NCBI GenBank assembly: GCA_039707655.1
Contig: CM077663.1
Location: 434,389,830-434,453,829, forward strand
Direction of reading: 5' to 3'
Length of the DNA: 64,000 bases
Origin: Elymus sibiricus
Taxonomy: Eukaryota; Streptophyta; Magnoliopsida; Poales; Poaceae
The stretch's first letter is position 1, and each line of letters opens with the position of its first letter. The notes under the pieces were generated by a model, which saw only the letters and a list, made by a program, of their open reading frames with translations, did not search any database and was not told the origin of the DNA. A program made the translations under genes and the position numbers. Shown here piece after piece: positions 46,995 to 59,220 of the stretch.

Positions 46995-47750
46995 TATAAC
47001 TATACATAGCTAGGGCGGCATTGCATGCAGTGTTTTTACTGATATGCTGCAATATGTCCCTCGCATCCCAGGCATGCATCTTTTGTCGTCACCAGACAGG
47101 ATAATCAAAACTAATTCTCTGGATTTGGTCGGTTCTTACAGCACGATCTCGCCCCTTAACCCGCATCACATGACGCTAATTAATGGAGTTCGCTAATTAA
47201 TTACCCTAGAGCTAGCAGTAGCAGAGATAGTTAATCAACTAATCGGTAAGTTATTGACAGATCATTAGTGCCTTGATTACTCAACAGGAAACACAACAGC
47301 TGCTTTTTTTTTTTTTTTTGGCGGGGAACACAACAGCTGCTTGAATATGCGCTTTTTTTGGCGGAGAACTGCTTGAAGATTTGGGGATCTAGATGAAAGG
47401 ATTAATAATATTGCACCAAAACAATTTTTTCTTCCACATGCATGCATGCATGGGGCGGTCAGGCTCAGACAATAATGCAGATGCAGTGCAGTGCAGCAGA
47501 TGAGATGATTGGTTGTTGAATATGACTACGTACCCTGTTAAACATAGAGTAACCACCTGTACATGTACTTCATCTCCATGACATATGTATATACACAGTG
47601 TTGAACAGTCTGGCTTGCCGGTTGATTGTTAATCAGGAACGATGGATGCTGTCTAGCTAGTTAACATTTAGAGTACTATATCGAATGATTTGACCGGTCC
47701 TAATCCAGGCCCAATCACACTCTCAGCCAGCTAGCTAGAAACATGTCTAC
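46995..47750. repeat. non-coding tandem repeat, copy C (diverged)
   Basis: Shares the order of landmarks with A and B: GGGCGGCATTGCATGCAG, GGTCGGTTCTTACAGCAC, ATCATTAGTGCCTTGATTAC, GATTTGGGGATCTAGATG and GAATGATTTGACCGGTCC. More substitutions and small gaps than between A and B. No transposon inserted, but a local 16-bp duplication AACACAACAGCTGCTT flanks a T run near 47310. Confidence 0.65.
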
Positions 47751-49872
47751 ATGTGTGCTGCACAACCCATGAACACATCCAGCTGATTCACCAAACCGTC
47801 TCTGTCTGATGCATGCAATTAATTACTGAAACCTTGCAATGCCCCATGGAGAAAAAATTAATGAAATAGTTAACTAGAAGAGGTCAGAAGTAGACCGGGT
47901 GCAAAGCAAGGTACGTACGTAGCAGCATTGTAGCCATGTTCCCAAGATTTGGTGCCCTTAAACAACTAGATTTGATCAGGGATTAATTAGAAGAGGAGGA
48001 GGCCATGTGAGCGATGCCCTGCCTGCCAGGTCAGGCCTGCAGGTCCAGTGAGACACTTATCTGCATGCCATGCCACAGCTGATGATGATGATGAGATCTA
48101 CAGATTAATTCCCTTACACTGTTATTGGAGCAATTAAGAAAAACCAGCGCAGGCTCTTTCTGCTCCTTGATTAATCAGCAAGCCATTAACCAAACGTGGT
48201 ATGTGTTTATCCGTGTGGGTGAAGAACAGATTCATTAATTAATCTGGATAATTTATTGTGGCTGGAGAGGAGGCATGAGCAGAAGGTTTTAATTTTTTTA
48301 CATAGCTTTTAATGTCAGGCAGGGTTCAGTCTTGAGTGTATAGTAGTACAAGCTTAGACCAGGTTTTGGTCAGAGAATATTTATGCATAAGCACCTCTCT
48401 TTTTTCACCACGGAAGGCACTAATGCAAGATGAATCCCCCTTTGGTCCTGTCCTTCAATGAGGCATTATTATTCACTACTGCAGAAGGAAATTTCAGCAG
48501 ATAACCATAAGTTTTTAAAATTAGTATAATTGCAGTTTCAGAGCTTTGCATCAGGCTAAACATGGAAATTAATGCCTATCCCTTTGAACCAAGAGCAGGT
48601 AAGCAAGGAACAAAAATGATTGAGCTGGCCAGGCTGTGGTGTACCTAAGCCCAGGGAAATCTAGCTAGCCCCAAGAAGACACACCCCACAAGCATCAGCA
48701 GGAGCTGTCAAGCATGGCAAGAGCCAAGGAACAAGTGTGTGTTATTGGATAGTGGCTGCAGTGCAGGAGCATGTGAGCTACTGGCTTGGCTTAGTGTTGA
48801 GCCTCCCTTGACACCCCAGAAGAACATAACATAAATGTTGTTGGGGGAACAATCCTGAACCCTAAAGGAGTGGAGAAAAGCAGGTGGGGGTGCATGCACA
48901 CCTGTCCTTACTCAATGCACATATGCAGATCACTCACTCACTCACTCACTCACCCCCCACCTGTGATGGCACCATTATTTATTCTCCTCATCAGATGCTT
49001 CACACCCAGCCTTGGAAGAGCCACATATAAACATTGCTTCCAACTCAAGGCCTGGATGTACTTTGTAACCTGTGATGCATGCATGCTCCACCAGCCAGCA
49101 ACCCATGTTTTGTAGTAATATAATCAAGCAAACTCTGCATGCATGACCTCAGATGACAGCAGCATCATGTGAGGGATTAATGTGCATCAGGATTAAGGGT
49201 CAATTGGTTCTTAATTAACTGATATAAAATGCAGGGAGGTCGGCCTCAAGACCATAAAACAAATGCTGGGTCTGTGGTGAGCTGGTTATCCTTTGGTTTA
49301 AATTTTGTTGTCACTGTCAGATGATTGGGCCTCAAGGGCTGTGCAGGGAAGGGGATCCGATGAAACACCCTAGCAAGATCATTGGCCACATCAGGATCAG
49401 ATTAAAAGCAGAATCCTGCATGCATGTGCAGGCTTAGTCCTTGCTAGTTGCTAAGTGACTAACTAGAGTTTATATCATATATTTTGCTCTTAATTGGAGC
49501 AGATGAAACCAAACTAAACTGAACAAGGGCATAGGAGTAGTATAAAATAATTAGCAGACTGTAATCAAAAGAACAAGTAAATTCGGTTTGGGCTAATTAC
49601 TCCCAGATTAGTTGGAGCTTTTCAGTTAGCATGTCATATGGGCTGTGAATGTATGTATCATGGTGACATGACTGGTAAGCACTAGAATAAAATGCAGGGC
49701 AGCTAGCAAGCTACTCCCAATCGATCCCAACTGGCGTGTCTGTCTTGTTGACATGTGCTTCGTAAAGTGGCACACTGAAAGTTGGGAGCTTGGCCTTTTC
49801 CCATAGATCTAAGAACTGTCGACATGACATGTTCCTCTCTCTACTTTTCTATATGTCTTTTTTTCGTTGAGA
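47751..49872. other. low-copy non-coding DNA
   Basis: About 2.1 kb with no open frame longer than 80 codons and no transposon ends. It is rich in TTAATTAA, GCATGCATG and AGCTAGC words, like grass promoter regions. A TATA-like CATATAAACA lies at 49023-49032. A CACT microsatellite lies near 48930. Confidence 0.4.
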
Positions 49873-49875
49873 TTA

Positions 49876-50828
49876 GGGCATCTACAATGCTCACTGATAA
49901 ACCGGACATTGTATCCGTCAGCGGATCAATCGAGATCAGTCCGCAAAGAGTGATGCGGGAGCCGGCCATCCAAAGCTAGGCGTAAATGTCCGGTAACATT
50001 TTGAATGAAATTTAACAAAAATACAAATTTGATGCAAATTTAAACAAATCAGCAGATTTTCATTCAAACTATGATAATTTTTGCATAAAAACAGATTATA
50101 GTTCGTTGGGTGAACTAAAGAAACCCTAAAGCACCCTATACTTGACGGTGACCTTGTAAGCCATGTCGGGCTGGCTGCGGCAGGCCGGCGACACCATTGT
50201 CATCGTTGGGCTTCGAGCGGCGGTAAGGCGCGTGGTCGCGACAGGTCCTCTTGGTCGCCACCTAACGCTGGGGATGACCCTTCTTCGCTTCCTCCTGCGC
50301 CGCGCGCAGTGAGGCCGCGACCACCGTGGACGTGTGTGCGTGTGCGCGCGCGTGTGTGGGGGGGGGGGGAGATGGGGCGGCTGCGGTGTCGGCCATACTT
50401 CGCCCTCTCCTCGTCGAGGCGACAAAGAGGGCACTTACTCGGCTCTGCGGTGGCTTTCGACCGGCGGAGGGCAACGGTCCAGACGCCCCCAAAGCCCCTA
50501 TGTTGGGGATATTCCCCCTGGATGAGACCCGGCATAATATGACCTGGTCTTTGAGCTGGAACGCTCTAAGAGCCACACTACTTATGGGTCGCGAAGCCGT
50601 TAAATCAGAAGAAAGGCTGAAGGGCCCAAATCGAGATCCGGACATAGGATGCCGACTCTCACATGAATCGTACGGGCCGACTCACGAGGAGGCGAAGGAC
50701 TTTTCCTAACTTGGGAGGCAAGATCATTATGAGTTAGAATAGAATATGGGGCACGGACATGCAAGGCCGTGTTGGATGACGCGAACCGACGGATGCAGAG
50801 GGTTTGAGGATCAGCGTTGTAGATGATC
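49876..50828. mobile_element. Harbinger-like element, 953 bp
   Basis: Ends GGGCATCTACAATGCTC and the inverse of GATCATCTACAACGCTG, flanked by TTA (49873-49875 and 50829-50831). The inner part 50140-50540 is GC-rich with open frames on both strands and a possible coding remnant on minus ending near 50126 (MAYKVTVKYRVL then stop), but no domain is recognised. A GT/G run lies near 50335-50370. Confidence 0.65.
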
Positions 50829-50831
50829 TTA

Positions 50832-51265
50832 GAGCATCTACAGCCGGAACTTGCAAATCCGGCCCCTCAAACGTCCGCGGACACGTCCGGTCAGTGACCG
50901 GGCGTGTCCGTTTTGAGCCCCTACTTTTTCGTCTGCGCAACCACATTTTTCATATTTTTCCTCATATGTCCGGTCACTTGCACGTGATTGGTGGAGAAGA
51001 AGAGAGAGAAAGAAAAGAATGAATAAAAAAAGAGAAAATATGGTCCGGGGTGGGGTCACGTCCTACGTGGCGGGCGTGTCCGGGCGCGTCCGCGAGTCCT
51101 CGTATCGTCCTCATATTTGAGATGGATATGAGGGGTGCCGGTCAATCCGGGCGTTTGAGATGGGTATGAGGGATCCGGCTGGGTTGATTTTTTGTGACCG
51201 GTCAGTGACCGGGCAGCCTGTCTGGACGTTTGAGACGGATATGAGAGGTCCGGCTGTAGATGGTG
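50832..51265. mobile_element. Harbinger-like MITE, copy 3 (inverted)
   Basis: 434 bp, starting GAGCATCTACAGCCGGAAC and ending CCGGCTGTAGATGGTG, flanked by TTA (50829-50831 and 51266-51268). Same family as copies 1 and 2, in opposite orientation. Its left TTA is also the right TTA of the previous element. Confidence 0.85.
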
Positions 51266-51268
51266 TTA

Positions 51269-52081
51269 CGGTGCAATTGCTCGGTGGCATAGTAGATGTA
51301 GACAGGGACGGTAGACAGGGAAAAAACAATTCCAGTCCCGCGAACATAGTGCATATATCGTTCCCGTACTGCAAATTAACACATGTGTAGATATGAGAAC
51401 ATTTCCATCAAGAAATTACACCGGACCCGCTAGAAAACTAAATTAAAGACCGACCCGCCGTTTTTTTCTTCTTTTTTTGCATTTCTCTTGAAAAGAGCAC
51501 GCATCGGTGCGCTGTTTTGTATGTATAGTAGCATCGCATCAACTCACCTTCAATTGAGGTTGAATTCCTGGATAAATAGATGGATCGTGGATAGGGTTGC
51601 TTTTGGGGCTGGCTGGTCATGTGTTGGAGCATGGAGCGTGCTCTTTGGTCTCAAGGATAATCATGCATGCAAGCAAGCAAGCAATGGGCATTGCGTTGGC
51701 ACGTGAGTGGGCCCACGTGCAAGTTGGTGTTCCTCCGTCACCACGTACTGCTGCTTGTCATTCAAGCCTGAACTGCAGTGGTCAGCGACTATAGCTAGAT
51801 GAGAAAGAAAAGCTGGCTGTGGATATGGTTAAGGGAGGAGGATGAGAAGAAGATGACAAGGGAGGAGTGTCAGCGCCTTTTTATTTACGCACGGGACCCC
51901 CTCCCCTGCCCCTACCCATAGCCATATGCCATATCCACAAGACCACACAACCCTTCTTCTCTTCGACACTCAAACTCACTCACTCCAAGCTCATGATGCA
52001 GCCGTGCCGAAACTTATGTTGATATGCATGGGCATTGATTTGTGTAGCTCCAAAATATGTGTTGCATCTGTGTGCGCGCGC
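51269..52081. other. low-copy DNA with paired G-boxes
   Basis: No gene of normal size. GCACGTGAGTGGGCCCACGT (with a closing GC) near 51699-51720 holds two CACGTG boxes in an inverted repeat. At 51993 an ATG in a leader-like CT-rich context opens only a nine-codon frame (MMQPCRNLC). Confidence 0.4.
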
Positions 52082-53044
52082 TAAGAGTGTCTACCGACCG
52101 GACCCATCGTACCTGCCTCAAACGTCCGGACAGGTCGTTCGGTCATTCACTGGTCACAAAAATTCAACCTAGCCGGGCGTCTCAAACGGACCTCAAACGT
52201 CCTGACTGACCGACACTACTAGGGAAAACCCTAGCAGTAGCGCGGGTATTTGGTGTACTGATACGGCGCTACAGCTAACGTTTAGCAGTAGCGCGTTTTG
52301 ACACGCGCTACTGCTATACCTACTTAGCAGTAGCGCTTTCCGTAACAGCGCTACTGCTAAGTCCTTTAGCAGCAGCGTTTTCCTGTCCAGCGCTAAAGAG
52401 CGCTACTACTATATTTTTTCATATCTTTTTTTTGCTACATATTTGCGATGTTTCTGTACAGGTTTCATACAGTATTCTAATCATATCATAAACATGCAAT
52501 ATGCTCATCATATCATACACATAATAGTCTCATCATATCATCCAACACAAATCATGTTGTCACGTCATAATCACGATATAGCTATACAAGTTACATGACA
52601 TGTCTCATCATACATAATGTAGTACTTCTTGAGGCGTCGGTTCGTATCCCTCTCTCGCACTAGCGTGAACCTAAACTAACTATTGGCTGTCACTCGGAAA
52701 CCGGAAACCGGTACACCTGGGCCTGACACTCCGGCCACTCGTCGTATACTCCTGGCGTAGCACTTCTTCGCCATCGATGATCTATGCACCTGCATCGTCA
52801 CATGAGTTGATGATATGCAACATATATAGTTGAGCAACAGAAAGAGACAGACTTGGCAAAAATAGAAGCAACATATCATAAGCATACAAAGTTCATCGTA
52901 CCCAAAATGCCCTAACTAGAGTGATCTTCGCTAGTTGAGGAGGACGGTTTAATTACATCACAAATAAAGTTTCGTCGTGCATAACTCAAAGTTTCGTCAT
53001 AGAGAAAGTATGGACTAAACGGACACATTGTCATATATCGTCAA

Positions 53045-56000
53045 TCACTCCAACATGTCGTGCCATCCATGCAAGTCAGGGAGATAGTCCCCGAGCGCAG
53101 TGAAAGGCTTCAGGTCGAGACGCTGAGCGGCTACGCGTGTTCGGACGTCTTCCCGCGACATTTGCCCTTCTTCGTAGAACATCCCTGTTTTTTTGAGGAC
53201 CTCCTTCATGATGATTTGGGCAAGTTCACGCTGGATGTGATAGAACTCAGCTCGGAGTCGATGATCCGGGATATCTCCTAGGTTCTTTGCCCATTGCAGA
53301 ATATGGGCATCGCCGGATCTAGGTGACATGCGAAGGTTCTGCTGATCCCGTCTGAACTCCTGCATGTGGTGGAGGACATAGAATCCATCACTGATAGTAC
53401 CACTCGGTTGCTGGATGCAGCAGAAGTCAGTCTTATGGCCGAAGCAGGGCGCGCGGTTCCTTGTCTTCCTGAGCGTGATCTCTCCACCCCGTACGCCGTA
53501 CGTAAAGATAGCACTGTCGAGAACAGACTTGATGTGGGTGTAATCCTTTTTCTTCATGTTCTTCGACGAGTCCAAGTAAAGAGCGTGGGAGACTCGGGGG
53601 TAAAGGATGATGAGGACGGCGCGCCCGTCGCTGCGCAAAATAAGTACACCTCAAATTAGCCTCCACGCATGCCAATGAAATGATTGAAATCGAAGGAAGG
53701 ATATCCGCGCGGATGACTTACATGGAATGATAAGGCACGAGAATCGTCTCCTTGTCCTTATTGCCGACCATGAAATCGGCGATGTAGTTACTCGCGTATT
53801 CACGGTGCTTTTTGCAGACTGCCAAGAAGCTCTCGTGCATGAAGTACGGGTCAGCGACACAGATATAAGGTATCTGCTCAATCCTGATGATGTAGTTCAT
53901 GTACAAGGCAAAAAGGCGGAAAAACATAAAATCCAGCTTTTTCAAGTGAAACATGTCGAAGATGTAATCGAATCGAAGGAAGAACTTTTCCGCGGGGAAT
54001 GTGTCGACGTACAACCTTTGCTGCGGCACGTTAACCACGTAGAGCAGGTATCCTGGATTTTGCGAGGCGATCAGGCTTTTCTCTCTTCGCAGCACATCGT
54101 CATGAAGTCTCCTGAGATCGCCGTATATGGCCTCTACCACTGCCTTATTAGGTAGGATTGGTTCACCAGGGATATGGTATTTCGCCGCACCCATGACAGG
54201 TATACGGTCTTGAACCCGAGGCCGCGGAGGCGGCTGGATCATAGAAGCAGCTTTGTTGCCTTTCCTCGCTCTCTTCCTATGCTTCTTTGCTACTGGAAGG
54301 TCGTCTATAATACGTTCAGCCTCCGGAGGCGGCAATTCAGGCACCGACTCATGACGCTCAAACCCTGAGTACTCATACTGCTGAGCCATCAATCCTCCGT
54401 CGTCATAGGCGCAAGTATTGAGATACTGTAGAGTGTCATCGTCATCCTCATCGATGGCATCGATATCATGCATTGCTTCTTCGACGGCGGCGACGTCATC
54501 AGCGACTAATGGAGCCTCTTCCTCACCCCGTCCGCTATCACCCGGCACGACAGGCGACGCTAATTGGGTAGGTGGGGTGTTGATGTTCATACCTTGCTGA
54601 GGCTGCGTGGTCATGGGTGTGCTCCCGGCCGCCTCCAGACAAAGCAGACTCTTTGGCCACAACAGGACCCACCTCTTGCAATCGCCAAGCCGCCGCTGGG
54701 TCTCATTGTCGTCTCCCCCTAGTACCGGAGGAGCCAAATTCTCGTGGCCCGGTTTGACACTGGCCACGGAAACCTTGAAGACGTCACGGGGGATCGGCCG
54801 GCTATGGAACAATTGTTCCTTCGGCTTCACTATCGTCGCCTTCCCCACGTCCACCTTTTGGCCGCTGATGGTGTACAATATGGTGCACGGGGTTACGTCG
54901 GCCTGCAAAGACATGTCTGCGACGTGAGACATCCGAAAGGCAACGGAAACGGGAGATTACACATTTATTGAAGAGGGCCGGTGTGACAGGTACCGTGAGG
55001 TCGTCGAGCTCACCCATAGACGAAGCACCGCCGAGCACGTCCGAGACGGAGGACGGGCTGCTATGAGCAGGTGCGGGAGCCGGTGCAGGAGCTGGTGCAG
55101 GAGGAGGTGCGGGAGCCGGTGCAGGAGCTGGTGCAGGAGCAGGTGCTGGTGCAACGCTAGTCGAGCTGCTCCCGAAGAAGTTGGAAAGGGGAAAGTCCGC
55201 TTCCTCTTTATTTGGATTTTGCCTGCTCCAACTGACGATATCCGGAACCAAGACACCATACGAAGCTGCAATCTCCTGTTTTGCGGCAGCTACCGCTGCT
55301 GCGACCGCAATCGCAACCTTCTTGTCGATGTTTTCTTCATTTAACCTCCGTCTTTCCTTTCTCTCCTCCGTGGTCTCACGGTAGTACTTCTTCCACGTGG
55401 CGCCGTCTCCGACGCCGTGCACGCGTCCATACGACGGCTGAGTGTCCACCGGGAGTCCTTTCAATATGTTCAAGGCCCGGTTGAATGGGGTGTCCCACTT
55501 GGGCCTCGCCAATGCCTCAGACGGCGAGTCGCTTTCAGCCGCGATCCTGTGCTGCTCTCTCTGCAAAAGGAACAAGGATCGTTTACAAATATGACTAAAC
55601 GTGCAGTCGAATTGATCATAAGCTAAAATTAGGGGGTAAATTAAAAATTACCAGCAGTCTCATGAACTCCGTCGTGACCGCGTCCGTCTCGAAAACCTTC
55701 TTGACTGGGTCCCAATGGTACCGGGCCCTGAGGATGTCACGCTCCTGCGGGACGGTGAACTCCGCCAAGGGGTCTGGGATGCCCAGACTTTCACGTTCCG
55801 CGTCCTCCTTGGCCCATATGGACCTCTTCCCCGCGTAACCACGGCTTCCGAGGTGGTGGCACCCCATGTTCCTCTCTTGAAGCCCCTTCATGTACTCCGA
55901 CTTTTCTTTGGCAGCTTCGGCAACGCAAGCCGCTTTGAATATTTCAAACTGCTCTTCCGTAATTGTCGGATTATCCTTTACAATCTCGGAGTAGGGTTCC

Positions 56001-56617
56001 TTTTTGTCGATGATCCTTGCTTTCACCCTTACTTTCCAGGCGGACAACGCGCGGCTAAACTTGCCCATGGCATGTCTGTTTATCTTCTTCATTGCCGGGT
56101 CTTTATCTGGATTTTTATATTTGATTTCATCCCGGCCCGGGAACAAGAACACCTGGTGCAGCTTCGTTAGGAGGGACTGCTTCATATCTGGTATCTTCCA
56201 TAGTTTCGCATCGTTGATGGTGGCGGTTGCCCGTAGGATGCAGCCTATTTGATTGCCGAAGCACGCGCGCGCTTCCGCAGGCTCTTTTGGCTCAAAATTG
56301 CCGTCGTCCACCTCCGTGACCACCAGTCTAGTAGTGATGAGCTGGTTTGGACGCCGTTGCCTCTTTGGTTTCGGTTCTATACCGGCTTCGCCAGTCTCGG
56401 TGCCGGTCTCGGCGCCGGTGTCAGTCTCAGCGCCGGTCTCGGCGCCGGTGTCAGTCTCAGCGCCGGTCTCGGCGCCGGTCTCGATGTCGGTCTCAGTCTC
56501 GGATGTGACAGGTGGGCCCTGCAACAACCGTTGCTCATCGAGAAGGTTCAAATAGGCGTCTGCCGCCGTGTAGACGTTGCAATCACCAGAACCCTGTCCT
56601 TCATCATTGCTAGCCAT
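53045..56617 (-). CDS. CACTA-encoded protein: plant transposase-like, DUF8039-like, Ulp1-like protease
   Basis: Exons 56617-55652, 55560-54994, 54902-53722 and 53630-53045, all GT/AG, total 3300 nt, 1099 residues. Residues 30-75 are a Glu/Thr/Gly repeat. Residues about 130-300 (KLWKIPDMKQSLLTKLHQVF, then GCHHLGSRGYAGKRSIW) resemble the plant Ptta/En/Spm family. A Lys/Arg/Ala helix is followed by an Ala-Pro repeat (about 440-480). Residues about 512-560 (VTPCTILYTISGQKVDVGKA) resemble DUF8039. The C-terminal third has a Ulp1/C48 layout: VADPYFMHESFLAVCKKH, ILVPYHS, YLDSS with Asp925, and QPSGTISDGFYV. The catalytic His position holds Arg908 and the Cys position Asp986, so peptidase activity is doubtful. 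Such CACTA proteins accompany the transposase. The exact role is unknown. ATG 56617 follows a 5'-UTR intron acceptor (CGTAG) by five bases. Confidence 0.8.
55040..55160 (-). repeat. Ala-Pro coding minisatellite
   Basis: A hexamer repeat (GGTGCA/GGTGCG on +) encodes alternating Ala and Pro between the two halves of the CACTA protein. It is a flexible linker and likely length-variable. Confidence 0.8.
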
Positions 56618-59220
56618 GTTTCCTACGATTAAATCTAGTCAATTAATTCTAGACCTAATAAAATGAATAATGACATAAAAAAAGGCCAATGTTTTGCAGG
56701 AATGTTGATTCATTCCCGTTGCGGCAAATCCCGGGCACTTGATATGTCCTAGTTTGTAGCACAAGTCATGCCGAAATTCACGGAAAATTTGGGCATGACC
56801 TTTGCTACAAACTGGACAAATAGAGCGCCTGAAATTTGCCGGAACGGAAATGAATCAACATTCCGGCAAAACATAGGCCACTCGGAATCATTCCCTGCAA
56901 ACAACAAAAGGCCACTTGGGCACAATCGAACCACTTCAATGTTGCATATAACAGGACCACTTAAGAACATGTACATGAGCAACTACAACAGTAGATAAAC
57001 ATGAGCAAACACTATTGAGGAATTTGCATATAACATGACCACTTCAAATTTGCATCTCCTAGTGTTTGACACTTCAAGAAAATCTACACAAATCTCATGC
57101 TCTCTCAAACTCAATTCAAAAACCAAATATAGATGGATGAACCCTAGAAACCTAGAACCTTTACATATTTTTGTCCAAATAAAAATTATGTCCTAATAAG
57201 AATTATGAACCCTAGAACTCAATTTCTGTCCTAATAAAAATTATGAACCCTAGAACTCAAATTATGTTAAACCTTACTTTCCTAACATTTGTAATTAAAC
57301 CTTACTTTCCTAACATTTGTAATTAAACCCTACAGCCCTAACCCTACAGCCCTAGAACTCAAAAACTAAACCCTACTGAACTAATTAACATCTACATTAT
57401 CTACTACTTAACATCTATTATTACCCTAACTAAAAAACTTCTTCTATTAACCCTACTGCCCTAGTTAACTAGTACCACCACTACTACTAATTAGCATCTA
57501 CTACTACTACTAAAAAACATTATCTATGAACCCTACTAAGAATTATGAACCCTAGAACTCAATTTATGTCCTAATAAAAATTATGAACCCTAGAACATGG
57601 CAGGAAGAACAAGCAGAGAGAGAGGAGGGGTGGGGGGAGGGGTGGGGGGCTTACAGAGAGGGGAGAGACGGTGGCGGGGAGGTGCTCGGCGACGGAGGCA
57701 GGGGCGGCGAGGGCGCGCGGCTAGGATGCAGCCTATTTGATTGCCGAAGCACGCGCGCGCTTCCGCAGGCTCTTTTGGCTCAAAATTGCCGTCGTCCACC
57801 TCCGTGACCACCAGTCTAGTAGTGATGAGCTGGTTTGGGCGCCGTTGCCTCTTTGGTTTCGGTTCTATACCGGCTTCGCCAGTCTCGGTGCCGGTCTCGG
57901 CGCCGGTGTCAGTCTCAGCGCCGGTCTCGGCGCCGGTCTCGGCGCCGGTGTCAGTCTCAGCGCCGGTCTCGGCGCCGGTCTCGATGTCGGTCTCAGTCTC
58001 GGATGTGACAGGTGGGCCCTGCAACAACCGTTGCTCATCGAGAAGGTTCAAATAGGCGTCTGCCGCCGTGTAGACGTTGCAATCACCAGAACCCTGTCCT
58101 TCATCATTGCTAGCCATGTTTCCTACGATTAAATCTAGTCAATTAATTCTAGACCTAATAAAATGAATAATGACATAAAAAAAGGCCAATGTTTTGCAGG
58201 AATGTTGATTCATTCCCGTTGCGGCAAATCCCGGGCACTTGATATGTCCTAGTTTGTAGCACAAGTCATGCCGAAATTCACGGAAAATTTGGGCATGACC
58301 TTTGCTACAAACTGGACAAATAGAGCGCCTGAAATTTGCCGGAACGGAAATGAATCAACATTCCGGCAAAACATAGGCCACTCGGAATCATTCCCTGCAA
58401 ACAACAAAAGGCCACTTGGGCACAATCGAACCACTTCAATGTTGCATATAACAGGACCACTTAAGAACATGTACATGAGCAACTACAACAGTAGATAAAC
58501 ATGAGCAAACACTATTGAGGAATTTGCATATAACATGACCACTTCAAATTTGCATCTCCTAGTGTTTGACACTTCAAGAAAATCTACACAAATCTCATGC
58601 TCTCTCAAACTCAATTCAAAAACCAAATATAGATGGATGAACCCTAGAAACCTAGAACCTTTACATATTTTTGTCCAAATAAAAATTATGTCCTAATAAG
58701 AATTATGAACCCTAGAACTCAATTTCTGTCCTAATAAAAATTATGAACCCTAGAACTCAAATTATGTTAAACCTTACTTTCCTAACATTTGTAATTAAAC
58801 CTTACTTTCCTAACATTTGTAATTAAACCCTACAGCCCTAACCCTACTGCCCTAGAACTCAAAAACTAAACCCTACTGAACTAATTAACATCTACATTAT
58901 CTACTACTTAACATCTATTATTACCCTAACTAAAAAACTTCTTCTATTAACCCTACTGCCCTAGTTAACTAGTACCACCACTACTACTAATTAGCATCTA
59001 CTACTACTACTAAAAAACATTATCTATGAACCCTACTAAGAATTATGAACCCTAGAACTCAATTTATGTCCTAATAAAAATTATGAACCCTAGAACATGG
59101 TAGGAAGAACAAGCAGAGAGAGAGGAGGGGTGGGGGGAGGGGTGGGGGGCTTACAGAGAGGGGAGAGACGGTGGCGGGGAGGTGATCGGCGACGGAGGCA
59201 GGGGCGGCGAGGGCGCGCGG
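56234..59220 (-). repeat. 1.5-kb tandem duplication of promoter, leader and first coding exon
   Basis: Copy 56234-57720 and copy 57722-59220 are almost identical. The offset is 1488 bp on the left and 1500 bp on the right because the right copy has one extra 12-bp Gly-Ala-Glu-Thr unit. The join between GAGGGCGCGCGGC and AGGATGCAGCC has only one or two bases of homology. Each copy has a GC-rich leader, a splice donor (TCTCTGTAAGCC on minus), a 1-kb intron and the first part of the coding exon. Confidence 0.93.
57723..58117 (-). pseudogene. truncated second copy of the CACTA gene first exon
   Basis: Starts with the same MASNDEGQGSGDCNVYTAAD and ends after EARACFGNQIGCIL, where it runs into the leader of the other copy. 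Reading on gives an unrelated Arg/Pro-rich tail to a stop at 57590. It is upstream, in transcription direction, of the full gene, so it may act as an alternative first exon. Confidence 0.8.

Noticed and set aside
50145..50162. GACCTTGTAAG resembling the core of a trans-acting siRNA that targets ARF genes
   Set aside because: The match is short and lies in a possible coding remnant of a Harbinger-like element; no miR390 sites flank it.
50300..50540. GT-rich and G-rich stretch with open frames on both strands
   Set aside because: Simple-sequence composition explains the frames; no domain seen.
53727..56632. Plus-strand frames of 100-150 codons
   Set aside because: They are mirror frames of the CACTA gene on minus and contain its Ala-Pro and Glu-Thr repeats in antisense.
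57230..57600. Many CCCTAA/CCCTAG-like words resembling telomeric repeats
   Set aside because: They are irregular, mixed with CTACTACTA and present identically in both duplicated copies of a CACTA intron; not an interstitial telomere array.
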